Assembly: GCA_024688685.1 (NCBI GenBank)
Contig: JAILDX010000003.1
Span: 1-64,000, forward strand
Length of the DNA stretch: 64,000 bases
Direction: 5' to 3'
Source: Saccharofermentans sp.
GTDB taxonomy: Bacteria; Bacillota; Clostridia; Saccharofermentanales; Saccharofermentanaceae
Positions 10,615-20,680 of the stretch are shown here, in pieces. Made by a program: the position numbers and the translations under genes. Within the stretch, counting starts at the first letter, position 1, and every line of letters begins with the position of its first letter. The notes beneath the pieces were generated by a model that was given only the letters and a program-made list of their open reading frames with translations, had not been told where the DNA came from and ran no database searches.

Positions 10615-10869
10615 GTTATCTGGATTATATCACTAATCGTAACGCCTTTAACACCTTATCCGTGATAGAAGAAATAAAACCTTTTTTGTTAAGTGTGCGG
10701 ATAAGATGAATCCGGCGTTATAATTTGTGAAAGATCACTTCCCATTGGACTCACCCCCTACTCCTTATTGGTTTTTGTTAAGGTGTTAACTTAACTGACT
10801 TAAGTATAGCATCTGCGGGAGCCCAATGTGTTAAGCAAACGTGAACTAACTATTAATAGTTTTACTTAT

Positions 10870-11784
10870 TCATACTTTCTTGACGTAGGACATGCAGATC
10901 CAGTTTCCGTCATTCATGTGTCCCCAGATGTATCCGCCGCCGTTTGTGATCTTGTCGATCGTAAATGTCTTGTCTGTACCGGCGCGGTATTTCACTTTCG
11001 CGTCGATCGATGCGTCCTCACGGACATTGATGTCAGCTGATGTGACAGTGTACTGCTGGGTGTTGAGCTTTGTACCCCAGAGCGCCCAGGTGTTCCTGAT
11101 CTGCGAGGAGATTTCATCGTAGCTCCAGGCTTTTGCAGAGTTTTCAGCACTGTTGGGGTCGTTGACCGTGAACTTTCCATCCCTTATTCCCGTTAACACG
11201 ATATAATGACCGCTCTGCGTAAAGTCGCCCGGGCCCATGGCACAGATCAGGGGAACACCTGACTGCAGGAGTCTTGTCATGACCGTCTTCTCAAGAGGAA
11301 CCTCGGCGCATGAAAGACCAAGGAACTGCGCACCGTTAGTTATGAGCGTCCAGTTGGTGCCGTCCTCATTTGAATATCCGTTTGTCTGCGCATATTCAGC
11401 TATATATGTGGGTGTATATGAAGCATTTCCCGTAAGGTAAAGTGAGGCCATGCTGAGGCACACGGGGCCGCATCCGCTCGTTGCGATGGTCTCGCCTGCA
11501 TAATCTGCAGATCCCCATCTCTCATCAGTCTGCATAAGAAGCGGAACGTTGGCCCCGGAAGCCTCGCTTGACAAATCTATAGGCACCTGAGAGCCGGAGG
11601 GAGTGTTGGGCTGTGTGGCAATAGTGCTCTCAGATGTGCTTATTCCCGTAGTCATTATCGCGACTGTTGTCTGTCCTGTCGTTGTGGACAGGGCAGAGAC
11701 ATCGTCGCTGTTATCATTGCAGGCAGCAACACTTGCAAGAAGTGAAGCTGTCAGTAAAACTGTCATTATCTTCATGGATTTCAT
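10870..11784 (-). CDS. Lipoprotein C39-like peptidase with C-terminal SH3-like domain
   Basis: Lipobox-like LLASVAAC; VPLLMQTDERWGSADY, SGCGPVCLSMAS, GHYIVLTGI, NDPNS; C-terminal SH3b-like NVREDASIDAKVKYRAGT. Confidence 0.85.
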   Translation of the reverse strand: MKSMKIMTVLLTASLLASVAACNDNSDDVSALSTTTGQTTVAIMTTGISTSESTIATQPNTPSGSQVPIDLSSEASGANVPLLMQTDERWGSADYAGETIATSGCGPVCLSMASLYLTGNASYTPTYIAEYAQTNGYSNEDGTNWTLITNGAQFLGLSCAEVPLEKTVMTRLLQSGVPLICAMGPGDFTQSGHYIVLTGIRDGKFTVNDPNSAENSAKAWSYDEISSQIRNTWALWGTKLNTQQYTVTSADINVREDASIDAKVKYRAGTDKTFTIDKITNGGGYIWGHMNDGNWICMSYVKKV

Positions 11785-11875
11785 ACTCTTTCATCTCCTT
11801 TTGCACTGGGCTTATGGTGTAATGATAAAAGAGCAATGTGGAGACAATGCAATCCAGATGTGTCAAAGTTGTCAC

Positions 11876-12604
11876 TTATTCTAGTGAAAATTGAAGGATA
11901 AACCCGTCCTCGTACTCAACGTCACCTATCAGGAGAACAGATGAATCGTAATTGCGGGCAAGGAGCGAATGGTCATATGCAATGGCCGGAGCTTCTTCAA
12001 CCACGGCGCCGCTCTGCACGGCGGAATTGGTAAACTCCATCTGGGTAAACTCAGCATATGTATCAACAAATCGCTGCCAAAGAGTCTCGATACGTATCGA
12101 ATTCGTATAAGGGATATTGTATCGGATATATGCCGGAATACCTGTCTCGAGATCGAATACGACCTCTCCGTACTCTCCGTTAAACTCATTAGCAAAACCG
12201 ATCGACCCGAACACAAAACCGTCACTTGCGCTCGCAATCCACTCTTCACGGACGCCCTCTTCCTCAATATCTGTATAGAGCTGGTTATTCCAGTATTTGA
12301 TGAACTTGATCATCTCATAATATCCTGTTCTGAACTTATCGATCGTATCCCCGTCACAGTATGTGACAAGCTCGTATGCCGTGGTGTCTCTTCTAAGCAT
12401 CTTATAATGACCGAGCATCTTGGTTACCTTCTGCTTGCTGGCATAGAACTCACCGTAGGGACTCAGGTTATCGGCATCGATATACTCAGGATCGTCGAAA
12501 CTCTGGTTCAGCTTGTTCCTTACTAGAAGATCCGGCAGGAGAACACCGGCTGCCATAAGGAGAACGGCCACGATAAAGACAGACAGACTCTTTAATATCT
12601 TCAC
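11876..12604 (-). CDS. Membrane-anchored hypothetical protein encoded with two-component system
   Basis: N-terminal TM then extracytoplasmic domain; 4-bp start/stop overlap with the upstream HK gene. Confidence 0.6.
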   Translation of the reverse strand: MKILKSLSVFIVAVLLMAAGVLLPDLLVRNKLNQSFDDPEYIDADNLSPYGEFYASKQKVTKMLGHYKMLRRDTTAYELVTYCDGDTIDKFRTGYYEMIKFIKYWNNQLYTDIEEEGVREEWIASASDGFVFGSIGFANEFNGEYGEVVFDLETGIPAYIRYNIPYTNSIRIETLWQRFVDTYAEFTQMEFTNSAVQSGAVVEEAPAIAYDHSLLARNYDSSVLLIGDVEYEDGFILQFSLE

Positions 12605-13974
12605 TCTTCGTCCTCCACTTCATCAGATATCTTCATTACGACAGATACAGTCGTGCCGGCTCCTACTTTGCTCCGGAATTCGAGCGATGTTCCGTGGAGT
12701 CTTGCGACACGCTCACAAAGAGCAAGTCCGAGACCTGCGCCGTGCTCTGCTCTCGACCTCGACTTGTCGATCATATAGAAAGCTTCAGTGATCCTTCCAA
12801 GCTCTTCCTCAGGAATACCCCTGCCGTTATCCTTTATTGATATGCGGTACAGCTTTTCCTTGCCGGGAATGGTCTGTCCTGTAACCTCAACGAGGTTTCC
12901 GCCCGACTTGAACGCATTATCGATAAGGTTCATTACCATCGTCTTGAACAGATCATACTCGATCCTGATATAGACAGACTCACACGCAAAAGTCACCTTC
13001 ACACCCTTCTTCGCCGCCGCGGGCATTACCGTCTGCTGCGTATCCTCAAAGAACTGGTATGTGTCGGTATCCTCTAGGATAAACTTATTATCCTTTATCG
13101 TTATGAGCTCCAGGAGCTTGAACGAAAGCGACTCGAGCCTTAAACCCTCGTTCAGTATGAACTTCGCCGCCTCTTTCATCTCCGCTTCGCTCAGATTGCC
13201 TGAGTATATCGTATCCGCATAACCGATAATGCTGGTCATAGGTGTCTTGAGCTCGTGCGCAAAATTGCCTACGAAATCATCCTTCTGCTTGGATGCGAGT
13301 TCCAGCTGGTCCATCGTATCCGTAACAGATTTCTTCATCAAATCAAAGCTCTCCGAAAGCTCACCCAGCTCGTCTTTGCGTCCGTTCCTGATCTTGACAG
13401 CATAGTTGCCCGCTGTCATCTCCTTACTTGCTCTCGTGAGCTTTCTGATAGGTACCGTGACAGACAAAGACAGCACGACTGCAAGGATGGCTCCGACAAG
13501 CTCCGCAATGAGGAATATCTCGCGGTAACGGCCTGACATCCGGCGCGAATTCTCGTAGATCTTGGACACATCCGACCGCGTCTCGAAAAGGTAATCGCCG
13601 ATACTCGTACTCAGAATGCTCTGGACCCTCAGGTTCTCCTGGTCGTCATTCTCCTCCACCCAGTACTTGAGATTGCCCTCATCCTTGTCTATATCATCCA
13701 CATCATCACTCAGGATTATGAGTATCGCGAAATTGTTCGCATCAGCAACGGCCAGATCCTGAAGCATCTCAAAATCGACATTCGCTTCTGCCTCCGCTGC
13801 CTGGAAATCCGCAAGCACCGCATACTTTGCCATCTGGTGCTTGATGAGTGCCGAATCCGTCTCAACCTTAAGCTGGGAATCGAAGGTATCGCTTACGGTT
13901 ATGAAATGTACAAACGTCAGAGTGACCGTAAGGATGAGCACTATGCTGAGGAACAGTTTTGTAAAGATCTTCAT
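12601..13974 (-). CDS. Sensor histidine kinase (HAMP, HisKA, HATPase_c)
   Basis: NFAHELKTPMTSIIGYAD H-box, NLIDNAFKSG N-box, DNGRGIPEEEL, GAGLGLALCERVARLHG. Confidence 0.96.
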   Translation of the reverse strand: MKIFTKLFLSIVLILTVTLTFVHFITVSDTFDSQLKVETDSALIKHQMAKYAVLADFQAAEAEANVDFEMLQDLAVADANNFAILIILSDDVDDIDKDEGNLKYWVEENDDQENLRVQSILSTSIGDYLFETRSDVSKIYENSRRMSGRYREIFLIAELVGAILAVVLSLSVTVPIRKLTRASKEMTAGNYAVKIRNGRKDELGELSESFDLMKKSVTDTMDQLELASKQKDDFVGNFAHELKTPMTSIIGYADTIYSGNLSEAEMKEAAKFILNEGLRLESLSFKLLELITIKDNKFILEDTDTYQFFEDTQQTVMPAAAKKGVKVTFACESVYIRIEYDLFKTMVMNLIDNAFKSGGNLVEVTGQTIPGKEKLYRISIKDNGRGIPEEELGRITEAFYMIDKSRSRAEHGAGLGLALCERVARLHGTSLEFRSKVGAGTTVSVVMKISDEVEDEE

Positions 13975-14624
13975 GCTTTGAATCTGTAGCCGATCCTGAA
14001 TACCGTCTCTATCCTGTCGCCCCAGTCAAGCTTCTTACGGAGTCTCTGGATATGGTTATCAAGCGTTCTCGTATCGCCTGTGTACCAGTCGTGCCAGACA
14101 GACTCGTAGAGATAACTCCTGTTGAGCGCAACATTCTTATTCTGTATAAGGAGAACAAGCAGATCGAACTCCTTGTTCGTAAGATCTACGGGCGCGCCGT
14201 TCTTTGCAACGGATCTTGAGTCCGTATTGACAACAACGTCATCTATCACGATCTCAGGAGATGTCTTGTTGACGCGCCTTAAGACCGACTCGACTCTCGC
14301 GACAAGCTCACCGATCTGGAACGGCTTCGACAGATAATCGTCCGCACCCATCTTGAGACCTCTGATCCTGTCCTGAACCTGGTTCATTGCCGAGATTATG
14401 ATTACCGGTGTCGTCCCTTCCCTTATCGTCTCAAGCAGATTATATCCGCTGATCTCAGGAAGCATCAGATCGAGAAGAATGAGATCGAACTTTCCCGTCT
14501 CATAGAGTTCCAGACCCTTCCTGCCGTCCAGTGCGGGCTCACACATATATCCTTCACGCACAAGCGTTGTAACTATCAGATTTGAGATTGAAGTATCATC
14601 TTCGATAACGAGTATATTTATCAT
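13971..14624 (-). CDS. OmpR-family response regulator
   Basis: LVIEDDTSI, DLILLDLMLPEISG, KPFQIGELVARV receiver; C-terminal winged helix. Confidence 0.96.
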   Translation of the reverse strand: MINILVIEDDTSISNLIVTTLVREGYMCEPALDGRKGLELYETGKFDLILLDLMLPEISGYNLLETIREGTTPVIIISAMNQVQDRIRGLKMGADDYLSKPFQIGELVARVESVLRRVNKTSPEIVIDDVVVNTDSRSVAKNGAPVDLTNKEFDLLVLLIQNKNVALNRSYLYESVWHDWYTGDTRTLDNHIQRLRKKLDWGDRIETVFRIGYRFKA

Positions 14625-14629
14625 GCCTA

Positions 14630-15967
14630 TTAACCTCCGGCTGATACTATGTTATCACATTCGCGCCGCAAGACGAGGAAATAGTATGCGTAACCGAAAA
14701 GCGTCTGAGCTATCCAGCCGATGGCACATGCATACGCCTCTGCCGTGACTCCGTATTCAGGGACCCACATAAACACAAGGCACGCTCTTATCGTTATCTG
14801 AAGTATCGTTGACAGCAGCGCCATATGCATCCTTGCACTTCCCCTCAGATATCCCTGATTTGCATTAACTATGCACGCAAGCAGGAACACCCATGATTTT
14901 ACAGCAAGATACGAGACGCCCATGCTTATCATCAGATCCGCACCGTCAGGTGTAAGAACAGAAACGAGAGGTCTCTTGAATACCATTACTATCGTGAAGA
15001 TTATCGGGAAATAGCAGAGTGCAGCGAGGAGTCCCCATTTCATCGTATCGCGGACACGCAGCGGATCCTTGTGTCCCCTGTTCTGTGCAACGCATGTCAT
15101 TATCCCGCTTCCTATGCTCTGTGCGGGGATGCAGGCAAAATCATCTATCCTGCACACTGCATTGAAGGCACCGATCACAGTTACGCCGCAGGAATTGATC
15201 GTGCTCTGTATAAAGAGCTTGCCGACGGGCTGTGCGGCCTGCTGCAGGGCTGTAATAAAACCAAGACGTACTGTCTCTCCGAGCAGCGAATGGTCGAGCA
15301 CAAAATCTTTTTTCTTAAGCCGGAGAAGATCGACTCTCAGGTAGATATATGCGCAGCATAAGATGACTGACAACGCCTGTGATATGAGGGTGGCCAGTCC
15401 GGCTCCCATGGATCCCATAGAAAATACGGCAACGAAGAGAAGATCCAGAAGGATATTCATTCCGCACGATACCCCCAGGAAAACGACAGGCATAAAAGTA
15501 TTTCCGATGCCGCGGAGAGAATGTGCCATTATGTTGTACTGGAACGTGAACAGGAATCCGACAAACATTATCCTGAGATATGTCAGTGATTCATTTAATA
15601 TTGATGACGGTGTCTTTATAAGTATAAGGATCTCGCGTGCGAGCAGGAAGCCGAGAACAAAGACGATCAGTGAGAATACTGTTCCGGCAATGACAGTTGT
15701 CGAGAACTCCCTCTTAAGGCGCCTGTAATCCTCCGCTCCAAAGAGCCTTGCAATTATGATGGATGCGCCCATTCCGATCCCCGACGCACCGAGGACCATC
15801 AGCGTCATAATGGGGTTTACCGTACTGACTGCCGCAAGCGAATCCTCGCCTAAAAACTTACCGATGATGATGGAGTCGGCCATGTTGTATGTGAGCTGAA
15901 GGTAGTTCCCGAGTATCATCGGCAGAGCATAAAGAATGATGTGAAGGAAGATGCTTCCCTTTGTCAT
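14630..15967 (-). CDS. MATE family efflux transporter
   Basis: MTKGSIFLHIILYALPMILGNYLQLTYNMADSIIIGKFLGEDSLAAV, 12-TM pattern; exact start uncertain (ORF extends to 16060). Confidence 0.93.
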   Translation of the reverse strand: MTKGSIFLHIILYALPMILGNYLQLTYNMADSIIIGKFLGEDSLAAVSTVNPIMTLMVLGASGIGMGASIIIARLFGAEDYRRLKREFSTTVIAGTVFSLIVFVLGFLLAREILILIKTPSSILNESLTYLRIMFVGFLFTFQYNIMAHSLRGIGNTFMPVVFLGVSCGMNILLDLLFVAVFSMGSMGAGLATLISQALSVILCCAYIYLRVDLLRLKKKDFVLDHSLLGETVRLGFITALQQAAQPVGKLFIQSTINSCGVTVIGAFNAVCRIDDFACIPAQSIGSGIMTCVAQNRGHKDPLRVRDTMKWGLLAALCYFPIIFTIVMVFKRPLVSVLTPDGADLMISMGVSYLAVKSWVFLLACIVNANQGYLRGSARMHMALLSTILQITIRACLVFMWVPEYGVTAEAYACAIGWIAQTLFGYAYYFLVLRRECDNIVSAGG

Positions 15968-16039
15968 ATCACGCGATTGCGACACAAACCCCTCCTGCAA
16001 TATATAACCATAAACAGACCGGGATAATTTTATCACATA

Positions 16040-16080
16040 AAAAGAAGGAAGAGCAGTCACCGATCAAAGGCTGCTCTTCC
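16040..16080 (-). terminator. Putative terminator/attenuator hairpin upstream of the MATE gene
   Basis: GGAAGAGCAG-N14-CTGCTCTTCC 10-bp stem followed on the minus strand by TTCTTTTTA. Confidence 0.5.
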
Positions 16081-16181
16081 AGACGTTTGTGGAAAGAGAG
16101 ATCACCAAAAGGCAACCTCGTTGTACATATTTTAATCTCATAGTGTCAGATAATCAATGATTATTGCCATATTTGTAATAA

Positions 16182-16200
16182 TTAACCTGTTTCAGGTTAA
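16182..16200. promoter_or_regulatory. Perfect palindrome, candidate operator of adjacent XRE regulator
   Basis: TTAACCTG-TTT-CAGGTTAA, 39 bp upstream of the XRE ORF start. Confidence 0.55.
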
Positions 16201-16238
16201 AATCCTAAAAATATCGGCCTTTGAATTATTATGGCGAT

Positions 16239-16478
16239 ATGGGTAAGAAATCAGTAAATAAGCTGCCAAAGAACCGCTTAAGGAGTCTTCGTGAAGACTC
16301 GGATCTTACACAAGTCACTGTTGCACAATACCTCGGTATGTCCCAGACAGGTTATTCAAAATACGAGACCGGAGAGAATGATATTCCCACCGCCATACTT
16401 ATACGTCTCGCGAAATACTACAACACGAGTATCGATTATCTTCTCTGTCAGACAAGGACCAGGACAAGATACAAATAA
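16239..16478 (+). CDS. XRE-family HTH transcriptional regulator
   Basis: NRLRSLREDSDLTQVTVAQYLGMSQTGYSKYETGENDIPTAILIRLAKYYNTSIDYLL. Confidence 0.93.
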   Translation: MGKKSVNKLPKNRLRSLREDSDLTQVTVAQYLGMSQTGYSKYETGENDIPTAILIRLAKYYNTSIDYLLCQTRTRTRYK

Positions 16479-16487
16479 AGCTTTCTC

Positions 16488-17420
16488 TTACTCACCAAAA
16501 AGCGGTGTTGAGAAATACCTTTCCGCCGTATCAGGAAGCACAGTAACGACAGTCTTTCCCGGTCCCAGCTTTGAAGCGAGCTTGAGTGCCGCAGCAACAT
16601 TCGTACCGCTTGATATTCCGCACATAAGCCCTTCTTCCTTCGCAAGTCTCTTGGACGTCTCGATCGCTTCCTTATCAGAGATTATGCAGACCTCATCGTA
16701 TATATCCTGATTGAATATCTCCGGAATGATGCCGTCACCTATTCCCATCTGAAGGTGAGTACCGATCGTGCCGCCCGCAAGTATCGCCGCATTCTCCGGC
16801 TCGACTGCCCATATGGTCATATCAGGGAAATGCTCCTTGAGGACCTCACCGATGCCCGTCAGAGTTCCGCCCGTTCCGATTCCTGAACAGAAACCGTGAA
16901 CAGGTCTTCCGTCCAAATCTTCAAGTATCTCAAGGACTGTAGCTTTCTTATGAGCGAGGACGTTGTTAACGTTCGCAAACTGCTGCGGAACGAAGACTTT
17001 CGGATTCTTCTCCTTCATCTTCAGGGCAGCCTTAAGACACTCGTCGATGCACTGACCTATATCGCCGTAATCGTGGATAAGTTTGACCTCTGCGCCGTAG
17101 TGACGGACGAGCTTCCTTCTCTCTTCGCTTACCGAGTCAGGCATGATGATTATCGTGCGGTAGCCTCTTACTGCACCTACAAGTGCAAGTCCTATTCCCT
17201 GGTTGCCTGAGGTCGGCTCGACGATTATCGAATCCTTATCGATAAGTCCTTCCGCTTCAGCGGCAAGTATCATGTTGTATGCTGTTCTTGTTTTGATGGA
17301 ACCGCCGATATTGACAGCTTCAAACTTTACAAGTATCTCCGCCATGTCCGGCCTAATCATACGGTTAAGCCTTACAAGCGGCGTATTTCCTATTGCGTCA
17401 AGTATTGTGTTACAGATCAT
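16488..17420 (-). CDS. cysK: Cysteine synthase A (O-acetylserine sulfhydrylase)
   Basis: IGNTPLVRLNR, PTSGNQGIGLA, GIGTGGTLTGIG, GISSGTNVAAAL; active-site region VNIGGSIKTRTA. Confidence 0.94.
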   Translation of the reverse strand: MICNTILDAIGNTPLVRLNRMIRPDMAEILVKFEAVNIGGSIKTRTAYNMILAAEAEGLIDKDSIIVEPTSGNQGIGLALVGAVRGYRTIIIMPDSVSEERRKLVRHYGAEVKLIHDYGDIGQCIDECLKAALKMKEKNPKVFVPQQFANVNNVLAHKKATVLEILEDLDGRPVHGFCSGIGTGGTLTGIGEVLKEHFPDMTIWAVEPENAAILAGGTIGTHLQMGIGDGIIPEIFNQDIYDEVCIISDKEAIETSKRLAKEEGLMCGISSGTNVAAALKLASKLGPGKTVVTVLPDTAERYFSTPLFGE

Positions 17421-17503
17421 AGATCTCTCCGTTTTCTTATTTGCCAATAGATTATAACAGAAATGCTATAATTAGTTCATATCAATATTCGGGAGATTTT
17501 TTT

Positions 17504-18277
17504 ATGCCGTTACTGTTCACAACAGGCGATATAAACAATATAGAGGCTGATGCCGTTTTCAGGATAGGCGATGTCGGAGAAGACGGTCTGAGACGCCTTA
17601 TGACAGACTCGTTTGAAGACACCGTGAAGAACGGTTACGGATCTGTCGCATTTTTCATTCCCGGATCAGGTCTGTTTGATGCTTCCGTAAGAGAAGCCCG
17701 CAGACACCTTGATGACAATGACACTACTGTATATCTGGTCCTCCCCGGCAAAAAGGATCTCAAGCCGGACAGAGGCCTCGACAGTCACATAAAGAGCTGC
17801 ACCGACATCGTTGTTTTCGGAGACGCACCGAGATTCTCCACAAGACATCACGAGAAGTCTGCCAGATCATGTTCAATGCCAATGGAATGCTGCGAGGAAG
17901 CGGCAGCGGATTCTTCCCTGGACGACAGGCTCGGTCAGATAGACGAGAGCTTCTCGGAGATGCTCCTGCGCAAAATAGATGAATCGGGCATGACTGATGT
18001 TGAGTGTTACAAGAAGGCAAACATCGACCGCAAGCTCTTTTCAAAGATAAGGAGCGATAAGGATTACAGACCGAGCAAGCCCACTGTCATCGCCTTTGCC
18101 GTCGCGCTCCACATGTCTATCGCGGATACTAAGGAGCTGCTTATGAAGGCCGGATTCGCGCTGTCGCGTTCCAACAAGTTTGACATCATCGTCGAGTATT
18201 ATATCGAGAAAGGCATCTACGACGTTATAGAGATCAACGAGTCGCTGTTTGCTTTCGATCAGCCCCTCCTTGCCTGA
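17504..18277 (+). CDS. Shortened macro-domain-like protein with conserved C-terminal helical module
   Basis: [19 protein letters not shown] resembles the macro-domain N-terminus, [15 protein letters not shown] the distal macro strand; C-terminal [54 protein letters not shown]... module. Start reset to 17504. Confidence 0.7.
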   Translation: MPLLFTTGDINNIEADAVFRIGDVGEDGLRRLMTDSFEDTVKNGYGSVAFFIPGSGLFDASVREARRHLDDNDTTVYLVLPGKKDLKPDRGLDSHIKSCTDIVVFGDAPRFSTRHHEKSARSCSMPMECCEEAAADSSLDDRLGQIDESFSEMLLRKIDESGMTDVECYKKANIDRKLFSKIRSDKDYRPSKPTVIAFAVALHMSIADTKELLMKAGFALSRSNKFDIIVEYYIEKGIYDVIEINESLFAFDQPLLA

Positions 18278-18371
18278 CCGGTAACCGCCTTTTATTTGTC
18301 GCTTGGCAGGCGACCACGCCCTCCATCCGTTCTCCTATAATCAGGCCATAACCTGAAGGGAGGACAAGAAG

Positions 18372-19013
18372 ATGAAAAACTTAACAGAAATCGTATTCAT
18401 CCTTGACAGAAGCGGATCAATGGCTGGACTTGAGAGCGACACGATCGGCGGATTCAACTCAATGATCGCGAAGCAGAAAAAGAAGGATGGAGATGCTCTC
18501 GTCTCGACTGTCCTTTTCGACAACACCAGTGAGGTGCTCCACGACAGAGTTCCCATAGCAGACATCAAAACGATGACAGAAGAAGATTACTGCGTCGGCG
18601 GCTGCACGGCACTTCTTGACGCTGTAGGCGGTGCGATCAGGCATATCGGAAATGTCCACAAGTATATCCGTAATGAGGATGTTCCGGAGCATACCGTTTT
18701 CGTGATCACAACAGACGGCATGGAGAATGCCAGCCGCAATTATTCATCTGACAAGGTCAAGAAAATGATCGAGAGACAAAAGGAGAAGTACGGATGGGAG
18801 TTCCTGTTCCTTGGAGCTAATATCGATGCGGTCGAGACGGCAAAGAGTATCGGTATCAGTGAAGACCGTGCGGCTCAGTACCACAACGACAGCATTGGTC
18901 ACGCAGTCAATTTCGAGGCGCTCGATGAAGCAATAACCACAGTCAGATGCAATATGAAGCTGACCGGAGGCTGGAAGAAGAAGATCGAGAACGATTATAA
19001 GAGCAGGAGTTAA
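18372..19013 (+). CDS. Cytosolic von Willebrand factor A domain protein
   Basis: MIDAS motif FILDRSGSM, conserved TDGMENAS; no signal peptide. Confidence 0.9.
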   Translation: MKNLTEIVFILDRSGSMAGLESDTIGGFNSMIAKQKKKDGDALVSTVLFDNTSEVLHDRVPIADIKTMTEEDYCVGGCTALLDAVGGAIRHIGNVHKYIRNEDVPEHTVFVITTDGMENASRNYSSDKVKKMIERQKEKYGWEFLFLGANIDAVETAKSIGISEDRAAQYHNDSIGHAVNFEALDEAITTVRCNMKLTGGWKKKIENDYKSRS

Positions 19014-20680
19014 AGCCCGATATTCTTACGTATGCATCTCTTAAGGAAAGTCATTGAGAAGACTGTAAGGGCAGCAAGGATACCTGATGTTACAAGAAGG
19101 CATGTTTCCGAGTTAGCCCCGAGATAGTACGTAAGATAGCAGATCCCGCAGATGACAGCTGCCAGGAGGATGCCGATCCCGAGGTTAAAGAAGCAGTTGA
19201 TATTGCCTCTCAGAGCAGCGGCTTCATCTGTCCAGACAGTATATGGTGAGATCGAATCGAAGGTGATGCCGACAGCAACTGCGATAACGACGCTTACCAG
19301 CGAGACGAGCAGATACAGAAGACTGTTTACAATCCCTGCACCAAGGCTGTACGCCGCGAAGATTACGGAAAGAGCCAGGGGCATGAAGGAGAAGAGTATT
19401 GCAGTTGCAGCCTTGCTGTAGATGAAGGAGTTTACAGGCACAGGGAGATATTTGAGCATATCGATATGTGCCCCTTCCCTTGTAAACGAAGTCGAAGCGA
19501 TCGAATTAAGCCCTGCGGCGGTAAAGGAAAGTGCGATCACTGTTATCAGAACGATGACATGAGCATGATCCTGACCGCCGCGGTACAGGCTTATAAACCT
19601 CAATATATTGCTGTTATTGCGGCTCAATGAGAAGAAAAGAACGGAGAGGATCGGCCAGATAAGATTGGCATAAACGCAGTTGGTCCTGTAAGACAGAGTC
19701 CGCATAAGCACCTTTACTTCCCTGGAGATCAGCGACGGGATAACCTTCTTCTGTTTTCCTGAAATATCACTTCCGGCCTTCGACCTGACCTTGTTTGTTA
19801 GAGCAAGAGCCGTATAGAGGCCTTTGTCGTAAAGAAAATAAGCAAGTACTTTCATTATCAGGTATAGGATGACCGTGATCAGGGTTCCAATGCCGATGAA
19901 CTCAAACTCGCTGTCTGCCATCGCCTTGACTGCAAACCTTGTAGGAAGGAACAGAATCTCGCACAGATCGTTAAATGAACTTTCACCAGCAACCAGCATA
20001 TCAACATAATTCTCAACTGTAACACCGTCTTCACCGCTGAAGGAAAGAATAAATGCAATAGCAAACAAGACAAATAAGGCAGTTGAAGAATGATAGAAGA
20101 TGCTTGTCCTCTTAACCTTGCGCAGAACGGCAACCAGAAGGATGCTTATTATCGAACAGTATATCAGCGGGATTACCGTAATGATCAGGATACTGACCGC
20201 AGCTGCAATCAGCGACCGATAATCAAATGCGGCCATCAATCCGTAATTCTCCGACATTGCAGCATACCAGCCGACAAACATCGTAAGGAGCACGCCGACC
20301 GTCATGAAACACTCTGTCTTGAAGGTGTGCCAGAACTTTGCGGTAAACAGTTCAAGAGGGGTTATGGGCATTGATCTCAGAAACGGAATATCACGCGAGA
20401 AATAGAACACATTAAATGTTACCGGCATCATGAATATCATGGTGAACGCCGAGATTATATTTGTAAGCGACACAAGCGCATATTCCTTCTCTCCGAAGAT
20501 CATCATCAGATTCGAGAGACGATATGTGATATACCCGACCATTATGCATGACGGAACCATGATCGCAAGGAAGATGATAATGCTGAAGATGCCGTAGGCC
20601 CGTGCCTTCTTATCCTGTTCGGGACGAGCCATCTCAAATATCATGCCAAAAGCTCTGAGAAGAGTCCTTACCCTGTCCAT
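19010..20680 (-). CDS. ABC-2 type transporter permease
   Basis: 556 aa, multiple TM segments; start overlaps the stop of the adjacent ATPase gene. Confidence 0.8.
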   Translation of the reverse strand: MDRVRTLLRAFGMIFEMARPEQDKKARAYGIFSIIIFLAIMVPSCIMVGYITYRLSNLMMIFGEKEYALVSLTNIISAFTMIFMMPVTFNVFYFSRDIPFLRSMPITPLELFTAKFWHTFKTECFMTVGVLLTMFVGWYAAMSENYGLMAAFDYRSLIAAAVSILIITVIPLIYCSIISILLVAVLRKVKRTSIFYHSSTALFVLFAIAFILSFSGEDGVTVENYVDMLVAGESSFNDLCEILFLPTRFAVKAMADSEFEFIGIGTLITVILYLIMKVLAYFLYDKGLYTALALTNKVRSKAGSDISGKQKKVIPSLISREVKVLMRTLSYRTNCVYANLIWPILSVLFFSLSRNNSNILRFISLYRGGQDHAHVIVLITVIALSFTAAGLNSIASTSFTREGAHIDMLKYLPVPVNSFIYSKAATAILFSFMPLALSVIFAAYSLGAGIVNSLLYLLVSLVSVVIAVAVGITFDSISPYTVWTDEAAALRGNINCFFNLGIGILLAAVICGICYLTYYLGANSETCLLVTSGILAALTVFSMTFLKRCIRKNIGL

